The position numbers and the translations under genes were made by a program. The notes below the pieces were generated by a model. It ran no database searches and was not told the DNA's origin. It was given only the letters and a program-made list of their open reading frames with translations. Below, piece by piece: positions 1 to 7,449 of a stretch of DNA of 64,000 nt (positions are counted from its first letter, which is position 1; each line of letters starts with the position of its first letter). Location: the NCBI RefSeq assembly GCF_036250735.1, contig NZ_CP109430.1, positions 9,176,001 through 9,240,000 on the forward strand. Direction: 5' to 3'. The stretch is from Streptosporangium sp. NBC_01495. Its GTDB lineage: Bacteria > Actinomycetota > Actinomycetes > Streptosporangiales > Streptosporangiaceae.

Positions 1-264
1 GCCGGCTGGCAGGACACCGCCGGCTTCTGGACGATGGTCAAGCGGATCGCCAAGCCGATGAACCTGATCTGGCTGGGAGTGATCTCCCTGATCGTGCTCT
101 CGGCGCTCCGGGCACTGCGCGGCGACGGCCCGCGGGTCGGCCAGCGGTTCGTTCGTCCATACGAGAAGCAGACACTGCTGGAAGAGCGACCGGCTCGGCT
201 GCTGAGAACCGCCACCGCCCGGACTTCAGCGGAGAGGAGTTTGGGCGATGCGCCTGGACATTGA
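1..264 (+). CDS. C-terminal fragment of a membrane protein, possibly a glycosyltransferase (partial)
   Basis: The reading frame is open from base 1 and ends at TGA 262-264, so only the last 87 codons are present. It has one clear hydrophobic segment (around NLIWLGVISLIVLSAL) followed by a basic, charged tail, as at the end of a membrane protein. The stop overlaps the start of the beta-helix gene by 17 bases, so the two are probably co-translated. Because the next genes encode a beta-helix protein and a sugar-nucleotide dehydrogenase, it may be the end of a membrane glycosyltransferase of a polyuronate or exopolysaccharide system; that is context inference only. Confidence 0.55.
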   Translation, partial: AGWQDTAGFWTMVKRIAKPMNLIWLGVISLIVLSALRALRGDGPRVGQRFVRPYEKQTLLEERPARLLRTATARTSAERSLGDAPGH

Positions 265-1420
265 CAGAAAGACCCTGGTGGGAATGCTGGCCGGGGCGGC
301 CATCACGATCATCGTCGTGGTGCTGCTGCGCGGGCTGTTCGGCGGCGCGGAGGGTTCGGGCACCCCGATCGAGGACATCCGGCCGAGGAGCGCGGACACG
401 CCGGCCTCGCAGTCGGAGAACGACACCGCGCCGGCGGAGGAAGAGGAAGAGAAGGAAGAAGAGGAAGACGTGGAGGAGTTCGTCGCTTCGCAGGAGCCGC
501 CCGACATCGCCGTCCCCACCGGGAAAGGCATGGTCGACTGCCCCGAGGCCACGGTGACCGTCAGCGACGCCGCCGGGCTCACCGAAGCCCTGGAGGCGGT
601 CGAGCCGGGCGCGGTGATCGCACTGGAGCCCGGCGTCTACAGCGGCCGGTTCGTGGCGACGATCCCGGGGACGGAGAGCGAACCGATCTTCGTCTGCGGC
701 CCGCCCGAGGCGATCATCGACGGCGGCGGGGTCAAGAAGGGCTACGCCTTCCACCTCAACGGGGTCAGCCACTGGCGGCTGGTCGGCTTCACCGTCCGCA
801 ACAGCCAGAAGGGAGTGATGGCCGACCAGACCAGTAACACGATCATCCAGCGGTTGACCGTCCACCACATCGGGGACGAGGCCATTCACCTGCGCAACTT
901 CAGCAGCGACAACACCGTCCAGTACTGCATGATCTACGCGACCGGCCTGCGCCGGGAGAAGTTCGGCGAGGGCGTCTACCTCGGCACCGCGCAAAGCAAC
1001 TGGGCGGCCTACTCCGGCGGGAAGATGGACCGCAGCGATCGCAACGTCGTGCGCGGCAACGTCATCCGGGCCACCGCCGAGGCGATCGACATCAAGGAGG
1101 GCACCTCCGACGGTCACATCGTCGACAACATCTTCGACGGTTCCACCCTCGGCGGTTCCAAGCACAACGATTCCTGGGTCGACGTCAAGGGCAACGGCTA
1201 TCTCATCCAAGGTAATACCGGTAGCAACACCAACGCGGACGGCTTCCAGACCCACAAGATCGTGAATGGCTGGGGCACCGGCAACGTGTTCCGGGCCAAC
1301 ATCATCAATCTTGGCAATTCAGGCGGCATCGGCATCAACGACACAGCCGGCGGAAACACGATCGCCTGCGACAACAAGGTCACCGGCGGCATGATTTCCA
1401 AAACCGGTGACTGTTCCTAA
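248..1420 (+). CDS. Membrane-anchored right-handed parallel beta-helix protein
   Basis: 390 residues. Residues 11-33 form one transmembrane segment (GMLAGAAITIIVVVLL), followed by a strongly acidic Glu-rich stretch near residues 58-75 that looks like a spacer outside the membrane. The rest has the Asn/Gly-rich pattern of the pectate-lyase-like parallel beta-helix fold (repeated I/V-x-N-x-I/V rungs such as NTIIQRLTVHHIGDEAIH and RNVVRGNVIRATAEAIDI). Proteins of this fold act as polysaccharide lyases, epimerases or surface adhesins; the substrate cannot be read here. A GGAGAGGAG ribosome site precedes ATG 248. It overlaps the upstream membrane protein and lies 37 bases before the UDP-glucose dehydrogenase gene, which fits an exopolysaccharide operon. 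Confidence 0.8.
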   Translation: MRLDIDRKTLVGMLAGAAITIIVVVLLRGLFGGAEGSGTPIEDIRPRSADTPASQSENDTAPAEEEEEKEEEEDVEEFVASQEPPDIAVPTGKGMVDCPEATVTVSDAAGLTEALEAVEPGAVIALEPGVYSGRFVATIPGTESEPIFVCGPPEAIIDGGGVKKGYAFHLNGVSHWRLVGFTVRNSQKGVMADQTSNTIIQRLTVHHIGDEAIHLRNFSSDNTVQYCMIYATGLRREKFGEGVYLGTAQSNWAAYSGGKMDRSDRNVVRGNVIRATAEAIDIKEGTSDGHIVDNIFDGSTLGGSKHNDSWVDVKGNGYLIQGNTGSNTNADGFQTHKIVNGWGTGNVFRANIINLGNSGGIGINDTAGGNTIACDNKVTGGMISKTGDCS

Positions 1421-1457
1421 ACACGGCCCCAAGGACAAGTAGATAGGAAAGACGGAC

Positions 1458-2789
1458 ATGGGCGAAGCCGAGCTCCCACGACTGACGGTGATCGGAACCG
1501 GCTACCTCGGGGCGACGCACGCGGTTTGTATGGCGTCGCTGGGGTACGACGTCGTCGGCCTCGACGTGGACAGCAAGAAGATCGAAAGACTGCAGGCCGG
1601 GGAGGTACCGTTCTTCGAGCCCGGCCTGCCCGAGTTGCTGGGCAAGGCCCTGGCATCGGGCCGGCTCCGGTTCACCACCTCCTACGCGGAGGCCGCCGAG
1701 CACGGCGACATCCACTTCGTCTGCGTCGGCACCCCTCAGCAGCCGGGCTCGGACGCCTGCGACCTGAGCTACGTCGACGCCGCCGTACGCGACCTGGCCG
1801 CCCACCTGACCCGGCGCTGCCTGGTGGTCGGCAAGTCGACCGTCCCGGTGAACACCGCCGCCCGCCTGGCCGGCCTGCTGCGCGAGCTGGCCCCGGCGGG
1901 AGAGGAGGTGGAGCTGGCCTGGAACCCGGAGTTCCTGCGGGAGGGCTTCGCGGTCGACGACACGCTCAAGCCCGACCGGCTCGTGTTCGGCGTCACCTCG
2001 GAGTGGGCACGCGAGCGGCTCGCCGCGGCGTTCCAGCCGATCCTCGACCTCGGCACCCCGGTGGTGGTCACCGACCTGGCCACCGCGGAGCTGGTCAAGG
2101 TGGCCGCCAACTCGTTCCTGGCCACCAAGATCTCCTACATCAACGCGATGGCCGAGGTCTGCGAGGCCACCGGGGCCGACGTCCGCGATCTGGCCAAAGC
2201 CCTCGCCTACGACGACCGGATCGGCGGCCGGTTCCTCCAGCCCGGTCTGGGCTTCGGCGGCGGCTGCCTGCCCAAGGACATCCGGGCCTTCGCGCACCGG
2301 GCGGAGGAGATCGGTGTCGGCCAGGCCGTCTCCTTCCTCCGCGAGGTCGACGCGATCAACCGGCGCCGGCGTTCCCGGACCATCGACCTGGTCAGGGAAC
2401 TGCTCGGCGGCCAGCTCGACGGCAAGAGGATCGCCTGCCTGGGGGCGGCCTTCAAGCCCAACTCCGACGACATCAGGGACGCCCCGGCACTGGACGTGGC
2501 CCGGACCATGCATGGGCTGGGCGCCAACGTCCGGGTGTACGACCCGGCCGCGCTGGACAACGCGCGCCGCACCTATCCGGAGCTCAGGTACGGCACGAGC
2601 GCACTGGACGTGGCCCGCGACGCGGACGTGGTGGTCCTGCTCACCGAGTGGGCCGAGTTCCGCGAGATCGAGCCCTCGGCACTGGCGAAGGTGGTCAAAT
2701 ACCCCCGGATCGTGGACGGCCGGCACGCGCTCGACGCGAACACCTGGCGCGCGGAGGGCTGGGAATACCGGGCTCTGGGCTGCCCCTGA
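1458..2789 (+). CDS. ugd: UDP-glucose 6-dehydrogenase
   Basis: 443 residues, usual length for the family. The enzyme makes UDP-glucuronate from UDP-glucose with two NAD+, supplying uronic acid for polysaccharides. The N-terminal Rossmann motif GTGYLGATHAVCMASLGYDV is near residues 12-31. The central domain holds the catalytic cysteine (about Cys270) in GFGGGCLPKDIRAF, and the C-terminal UDP-binding domain contains CLGAAFKPNSDDIRDAPALD. GDP-mannose 6-dehydrogenases share the fold, but the GFGGGCLPKD form is typical of actinobacterial UDP-glucose enzymes. It is the last gene of the rightward cluster and is followed by a strong hairpin at 2937-2982. Confidence 0.93.
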   Translation: MGEAELPRLTVIGTGYLGATHAVCMASLGYDVVGLDVDSKKIERLQAGEVPFFEPGLPELLGKALASGRLRFTTSYAEAAEHGDIHFVCVGTPQQPGSDACDLSYVDAAVRDLAAHLTRRCLVVGKSTVPVNTAARLAGLLRELAPAGEEVELAWNPEFLREGFAVDDTLKPDRLVFGVTSEWARERLAAAFQPILDLGTPVVVTDLATAELVKVAANSFLATKISYINAMAEVCEATGADVRDLAKALAYDDRIGGRFLQPGLGFGGGCLPKDIRAFAHRAEEIGVGQAVSFLREVDAINRRRRSRTIDLVRELLGGQLDGKRIACLGAAFKPNSDDIRDAPALDVARTMHGLGANVRVYDPAALDNARRTYPELRYGTSALDVARDADVVVLLTEWAEFREIEPSALAKVVKYPRIVDGRHALDANTWRAEGWEYRALGCP

Positions 2790-2936
2790 CCGAGCCGCCC
2801 GTGAACGACGTCGAACGCGGCCGTACAGCCAGTACGTGGCCACGTAACCGAGACGTAGCCGTGTAACCGAGTGGTCCCGAGGAGCCGAGTAGTCCCGAGC
2901 GGCCGAGTAGCCGATCCTCGCAGAACCATCCGCACA

Positions 2937-2982
2937 CCATGAAAGACCCCGCCAAAGCGATGCCAGGCGGGGTCTTTCATGG
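2937..2982. terminator. Strong hairpin terminator downstream of ugd
   Basis: A perfect 17-bp inverted repeat (arms 2937-2953 and 2966-2982) encloses a 12-base loop. A-rich and T-rich bases lie within the stem (GAAAGACC/GGTCTTTC), typical of Rho-independent terminators. It closes the polysaccharide cluster. From here to about 3340 I see no gene. Confidence 0.85.
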
Positions 2983-3339
2983 TCATGTCCCCTTCCTTCT
3001 TCCCCTTCGCCACCGCGCTCGGCTCCGGAATGATCGCGACCGAGTCGCCGGAGAACGTAGGTGGCTGACGTAGAGCCTGATCGTCCCGCCTGCCACGTCC
3101 CAGGCAGAGCCCGGCAAACCAACTCTTCCGACTCAAACCCGTCTGTGACCGTCGGCATCCGATGACCGAGGAGATCGGCCGGCGATGGACACACGAAGAC
3201 GGGCCTGCTTCTCCGTCTCCGGCCCGCTGTCCTCCGGGTGGGACGAGGCGGAGGGGAAGATCAGACTGGGTGAGGTACGCGCGTCGCGCGGGAACCCAAA
3301 CAAGGAAAATCATCCCGCGTATTTCCCGTCAGGTGGAGC

Positions 3340-3737
3340 GGGCCACCACCGGCAGTTCATCTCCGATCGGCGAGGTCACCGCCCGAGCGAGGAGTATCGC
3401 GAATCGACCGACTCCGAATGGCTGGAATTCCGTGACCACTTCAGCCTTCGCAAGGTCGCCCTCGGCAACTTCCACCGCCCCTACGGCCCCCTGCCAGCAC
3501 GAACACGCCTGCGTTCGCTGCCCGATACTGCGGCTCGGCCTCGCCCAAGTACCACGCCTGCTGCAAATCGCAGATAACACCCGCGAGCGATTGAAAGAGG
3601 CCCATCAGATGCAATGGCTTGGCGAAGTCGCAGCACTCGAAGAGAGCCTCTACCATATCGCGGATAAGAAACAACAGGCCGACCGTCTACGGCAACAGGC
3701 CGGCAACGGCGATACCTGGGACAGCCCACCCGGTTAA
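3340..3737 (+). pseudogene. C-terminal remnant of a tyrosine recombinase, frameshifted
   Basis: Two adjacent frames together spell the C-terminal end of a common actinomycete site-specific integrase. One frame (to about 3483) reads FISDRRGHRPSEEY...EWLEFRDHFSLRKVALG; the next frame (to TAA 3737) reads PCQHEHACVRCPILRLG...WLGEVAALEESLYHIADKKQQ, the Cys/His zinc-binding tail of that family. The expected junction Y-G-T-P-C is shortened by two bases in a run of C near 3485, which explains the frame change. The catalytic domain is absent. It is a dead fragment of a mobile element. Confidence 0.75.
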
Positions 3738-3779
3738 TCAAGAGGCCGGAGCGTCGGCAGAGGTGACACAATCGCGTCC

Positions 3780-4196
3780 ATGGCTGATGGAGCGCCGTCG
3801 AGACAGACGCTCAGTGCGCTTACGCGCTACACCGCCGTCAGCCGCCAGGTGTTCGACGGCCAGGACCTAACCTCGCTACAGGCGATGCACCTGTGGTTCA
3901 AGCGGTGTTCCTTCGTCGGAGCCGACCTTCGTCATGCCACCCTGGATGGCTGCTCCTTCATACTGTGCGACCTGCGGGGCGCCGATCTGCGAGGCGCATC
4001 GCTGAGGGACGTGAGCTGGGCCGGATGTGATCTCCGGGACGCTGATCTGCGCGACACCAACCTGACTGCAGGGCAGTTAGGGCTGGTCAACACCGGTGCG
4101 CCACCGCACGGCCTGACCGACGTCACCGGCGCCAGGTTCGACGACGCCATCACCAATGATCTTCAGATCGACCAGGTCATCGGCTGGGCCCGGTAA
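3780..4196 (+). CDS. Pentapeptide-repeat protein
   Basis: 138 residues. From about residue 38 to 100 the sequence follows the A(D/N)LxX repeat of the right-handed quadrilateral beta-helix: CSFVGADLRHATLDGCSFILCDLRGADLRGASLRDVSWAGCDLRDADLRDTNL. Members of this fold include Qnr/MfpA-type DNA mimics that bind gyrase, but most are of unknown role, and this one is short. The N-terminal 35 residues are not repetitive. It stands alone between the recombinase remnant and an unrecognised gene. No ribosome site of note was seen. Confidence 0.8.
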   Translation: MADGAPSRQTLSALTRYTAVSRQVFDGQDLTSLQAMHLWFKRCSFVGADLRHATLDGCSFILCDLRGADLRGASLRDVSWAGCDLRDADLRDTNLTAGQLGLVNTGAPPHGLTDVTGARFDDAITNDLQIDQVIGWAR

Positions 4197-4273
4197 CCAC
4201 CCAAGCGCTTCGACGAGCATCACGCCAGACCTGCCAGGAACTACACGCCGGTCCAGCTGAGATCCTGGTCGGC

Positions 4274-4795
4274 GTGCTCTCGCTGAAGATGAACGATGTG
4301 GCGGTCAAGACCCTTGGTGTCCTGACGGGACTCGGTGGGGTGGAGCCGCCCGGAGGCCTGGCGCCGGGCCTGCAAGAATGGGTGGCCCGCGGTATCACCC
4401 ATCATGGGGAAGTGCTGACCTGGGCCGACTCCACCGGGGCTGAAAATGCACGGTTGTTCCTCGACGATCTCAACCGGTGGGAATGCGACGACAGTTCCTT
4501 CCACCTGGAGGACTTCGTCCCGGTGGATGCCACGACCGTCGACGACGCTCCAGTGATCACCGAGGATGACCAGCGGATCCTGCTCCTGCATGCGGTCGCG
4601 TTCGCGCTGGAGTTCTCCAAGCTCGTCTACGCCCTCGAACCGCTCACTCCGGTGCGCTGCATCATCTCGGCGGGCGATACCAACGCAACGTTCAGGTTCC
4701 ACCAGATCCGCCCAGACCAAGGCTGGTACACGCACCTGGATCGCTTCCGCCAGGAGAAAATGATCGTTCTGGACGTCGAGCCCTTCCAAGGATGA
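4274..4795 (+). CDS. Hypothetical protein, acidic, 173 aa
   Basis: I do not recognise the family. The frame has good GC third-position bias and balanced composition, so it is probably a real gene. GTG 4274 is the outermost start; ATG 4289 in the same frame is an alternative. The product is acidic and soluble with no membrane segment or signal peptide. It starts 77 bases after the pentapeptide-repeat gene on the same strand and may share its transcript. It is followed directly by an IS21 fragment, so its 3' flank has been rearranged, but its own stop looks natural. Confidence 0.5.
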   Translation: MLSLKMNDVAVKTLGVLTGLGGVEPPGGLAPGLQEWVARGITHHGEVLTWADSTGAENARLFLDDLNRWECDDSSFHLEDFVPVDATTVDDAPVITEDDQRILLLHAVAFALEFSKLVYALEPLTPVRCIISAGDTNATFRFHQIRPDQGWYTHLDRFRQEKMIVLDVEPFQG

Positions 4796-4827
4796 GGCCC
4801 GCGAGATTCCTCGCTCTGGGTTAGTGC

Positions 4828-5075
4828 AGAAGGGTCTTCCTCTCCTGCGGTCAGGAGGCGTTCTTCGAGGGCCATGTCCACGTGCTGGGCGTGCTGGGCG
4901 TGCTGGGCGTGCTGGGCAGGGTGCCCTTCGGCAAGATCCGCTACGACAACCTCAAAGCCGCGGTCGCCCAGATCCTGGGATTCTCGCGCCAGCGGGTGGA
5001 GAACGAACGCTGGACCGCGTTTCGCTCCCACTACGGCATCGAGAGCTTCTACTGCCGCCCGGACATCGAGGGCGC
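4828..5075 (+). pseudogene. IS21-family transposase (IstA) fragment
   Basis: In one frame the DNA encodes RVFLSCGQEAFFEGHVHVL, then VLG repeats, then GRVPFGKIRYDNLKAAVAQ and a stretch ending FRSHYGIESFYCRPDIEGA. This matches the integrase-core part of IS21 IstA transposases, where the DNLK aspartate belongs to the DDE triad. Both ends are missing, similarity fades after about 5075, and no istB follows. A 9-base unit has expanded four-fold inside the fragment (4882-4917), lengthening the protein by VLG units. This is an inactive insertion-sequence relic. Confidence 0.75.
4882..4917. repeat. Four tandem copies of a 9-bp unit inside the istA relic
   Basis: The unit gtgctgggc is repeated four times without interruption. 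Its length is a multiple of three, so the reading frame (Val-Leu-Gly) is kept. Related IstA proteins have a single non-repeated linker here, so this is local slippage in a gene no longer under selection. Confidence 0.9.
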
Positions 5076-5150
5076 GCGAGGACGCCGCCCCCAGGGCCCG
5101 CCGTTGTGGGGGACGTTGGGGGCGACGTGTGTTCATCGATCCTGCATTGG

Positions 5151-6008
5151 TCAGAAGCCGGGCGGCCGGGTCGCGTCCAGGCCTGGCACGACGCGTAGAA
5201 CGATCACGCCATCGTTGTAGGTTTCAGCCGACGAGACCGACCATCTGGGATCGATGCTGGAAGCAGGCACGTTCTGCTCCGTGTGGCCGCCCCGGCCCCC
5301 ATTCCGCGCCGGCCAGTCGAGCTCATAGGCCACCTTCAAGTCATGCTTGCGTACGACGCTCACCGCCTGTTCGACGGAACGTCCCTGGATCTTGACACCC
5401 GCCAGCGCCTCACCTGGCCAGCTCGCGTCGGCGCGGAAGGCGTACTTTTCGCCGGGCTTCGCGGGACGGCCCAGGAAGAACTGCGCGGGCCCATTGATGT
5501 CCGCGGCGACGCGGAAGGCCTTCAGGCATCCTTCGACACGCTCGGCGCAGTCGAACACGGTCGCCGACGCGCCCCCCTCGAGGTCGGGCCTGTCGAACCC
5601 GAAGACAGGTCCTCGCTCCTGCGGCGACACGGGGATCAGCTTCACTGTGACCTTGTCCAGACCGACCGAGTGGAAGGCCTTCTCCAGCTCGGCGGGGGTG
5701 GGATCACCGTCGGTGATGTAGAAGACGTACCCGTCGCCGTCACGGTCGATCGTCACGGCCTGACTGGCATACACCCGCTCGGACGCCCCGATCAGGGACG
5801 GCCCGACGACCAGGGCTCCCGCCAGGACGGCGCTCGCGGCCACGCCGAGCAGGACGCGGCGAGGAGAGGGCATGCGTCGTCGCTGGGCCGGAGCCTGCTC
5901 CAGCAGGACGATCTCCGCCAGCAGCGCGTCCGCCTCAGCGGAGAACGCCCGGCCGGCCAGGTCCTCGTCCAGCACCTTTGCCCGGTTCTTGAGGATCTGA
6001 TCGTTCAT
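5151..6008 (-). CDS. Membrane-anchored partner of the ECF sigma factor (putative anti-sigma factor)
   Basis: 285 residues. Residues 1-45 are a short cytoplasmic region, then one transmembrane helix (VLLGVAASAVLAGALVVGPSL, about 52-72), then an extracytoplasmic domain of about 200 residues. The start overlaps the stop of the upstream ECF sigma gene by 4 bases (ATGA), so the two are translationally coupled. A single-pass protein paired with an ECF sigma factor is the usual anti-sigma arrangement, but I see no clear zinc-binding ZAS motif in the short cytoplasmic part, so the anti-sigma role is inferred from context. Confidence 0.65.
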   Translation of the reverse strand: MNDQILKNRAKVLDEDLAGRAFSAEADALLAEIVLLEQAPAQRRRMPSPRRVLLGVAASAVLAGALVVGPSLIGASERVYASQAVTIDRDGDGYVFYITDGDPTPAELEKAFHSVGLDKVTVKLIPVSPQERGPVFGFDRPDLEGGASATVFDCAERVEGCLKAFRVAADINGPAQFFLGRPAKPGEKYAFRADASWPGEALAGVKIQGRSVEQAVSVVRKHDLKVAYELDWPARNGGRGGHTEQNVPASSIDPRWSVSSAETYNDGVIVLRVVPGLDATRPPGF

Positions 6009-6553
6009 CGTGACTCCTTCTCGACGAGAGGCCGCGTTTCGAGACAGGCCGATGGGCGGATCTGCTGCAGGGCCTTGGTGAAGCGCTTGCGGGCCCGGTA
6101 CAGGCGGGTGCGGGCGGCGGTTCGTGAGCAGCCCAGCACCTCGGCGATCTGTCCGGGGTCGAGATCCTCCCAGACGGCCAGGGTCAGCAGCTCGCGATCA
6201 TCGTCCGAAAGCGTGTCCAGGGCCTGGCCCACCTCGTCAGGCCCGCTCAGGGGGAAGGCCGGAGGGTAGAGAAGCTCGGCCTGGGCCGTGAGCTCGGCAT
6301 GCCGGGTGGCTCTGCGTCGCTCGCCACGACGGTGGTTGGCCAGGACCCGTCGAGCCACGCCGTACAACCAGAGCCTGCCGGCCTCGCCGTGCGGGAGCTC
6401 ATCCATCCGCCGCCAGGCGATCACATAGGTCTCAGCCACGACATCGGCCGCGTCCTCGGCGCAGGAACAGCGCCGCATGGCGTAACCGAGGATCTGCTCG
6501 TACGTTCGCCGGTACACGGCCTCGAACCGAGACCGGTTGTCTGTTTCATCCAC
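6005..6553 (-). CDS. RNA polymerase ECF-type sigma-70 factor
   Basis: 182 residues. Region 2 is seen in YEQILGYAMRRCSCAEDAADVVAETYVIAWRR, where the DAADVVAETY segment is the conserved -10-recognition helix. Region 4 is LDTLSDDDRELLTLAVWEDL...IAEVLGCSRTAARTRLYRARK, a helix-turn-helix for -35 recognition. The short linker and absence of regions 1 and 3 place it in the ECF group. It directs RNA polymerase to a small regulon, probably including its own operon with the membrane protein immediately downstream. The leftward operon starts near 6553. Confidence 0.92.
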   Translation of the reverse strand: MDETDNRSRFEAVYRRTYEQILGYAMRRCSCAEDAADVVAETYVIAWRRMDELPHGEAGRLWLYGVARRVLANHRRGERRRATRHAELTAQAELLYPPAFPLSGPDEVGQALDTLSDDDRELLTLAVWEDLDPGQIAEVLGCSRTAARTRLYRARKRFTKALQQIRPSACLETRPLVEKESR

Positions 6554-6603
6554 GCGTCATCCTCGTCAGACCTTCCGAACGCTCAGGGGGTTTCAATCCC
6601 TAC

Positions 6604-7449
6604 GTGTCCGCGAGCGATCGCAGAATTACCGGCCAATACGACTCACGCTCTGCCACTACTTCATCACGAGCGGATCAGAGCCAGAAAGGTCGGTTCTTCG
6701 GTGACATCCTCGGGGCGTACGGGCTGGTCGGGCTCGTGCTCGCCGGGTTCATCCGGCGCGAGGACAAGGTCGTGCTACGGGCCGCCGCCGCAGGGCTGGT
6801 ACTGCACGTCGTGATCCTGTTCGGCTTCGGACTGCTCACCATCTCCGCGCCCAAGGGCGACACGCCCGCCGCCATGGCGGACCCGATCGAGGCGACCGTG
6901 ATGCGGCTCATCGGCTGGTCCGGGATGACGCCCACCTACTTCGCCGCCAGCGTCGTGCCGGCCTTCCTGTTCGGGATCTGGGCGGCAAGGCGCCGCGTGC
7001 TGGAGGACCCCATCTCCCACCGGGACCTGCTCTCCCGGGTCGCCGTCCTGGGCACCGGGCCGGCCGTCGCCGGCGCGGTGCCGCTGATGCTGATCGACAC
7101 CCGCATCTGGACGCCATCGGACATGGTCGCCGTGTCGGCGTACGCACTGCACAGCGTGACCGGCATCGCCGGCGGGCTCGCGTACGCGGCCATCATCGGA
7201 CTCGCCGTCGGCCGGATGCGGCGCGGCCATCCCGGCCCGGTCGTCAGGGCCCTGGCCGCGTGCGGCCAATGGTCACTGACCTGCTACCTCCTCCAGTCAG
7301 TGATCTTCGTAACGGAAGTCGAATCGTTCACCATCGGAATCGACACGACCTCGGTCAAACCCAGGTTTGCGCCGAGTCCGAGCGGCGCACCCGACATCAC
7401 CCCGAATTCCGAGGCTGAGGATCAAGGTAGCTCGCGGCCTGGAGGGTGA
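6604..7449 (+). pseudogene. DUF418-family membrane protein, truncated at both ends
   Basis: The readable homology begins near residue 30 (RFFGDILGAYGLVGLVLAGF) and ends near residue 236 (ACGQWSLTCYLLQSVIF). Full DUF418 proteins are about 380-420 residues and start about 110 residues earlier, so both the N-terminal membrane helices and the last helix are missing. What replaces them (hydrophilic starts and a Ser/Pro-rich tail) looks like out-of-frame filler. At least four membrane segments remain. The 3' end overlaps the convergent ABC transporter gene by 53 bases. It may still be translated, but I regard it as a decayed gene. Confidence 0.65.

Noticed and set aside
38-1255. 405-codon leftward frame opposite the beta-helix gene
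   Set aside because: Val/Asp/Gly/Leu-rich antisense reading typical of high-GC DNA; the plus strand carries a recognisable fold, membrane anchor and ribosome site.
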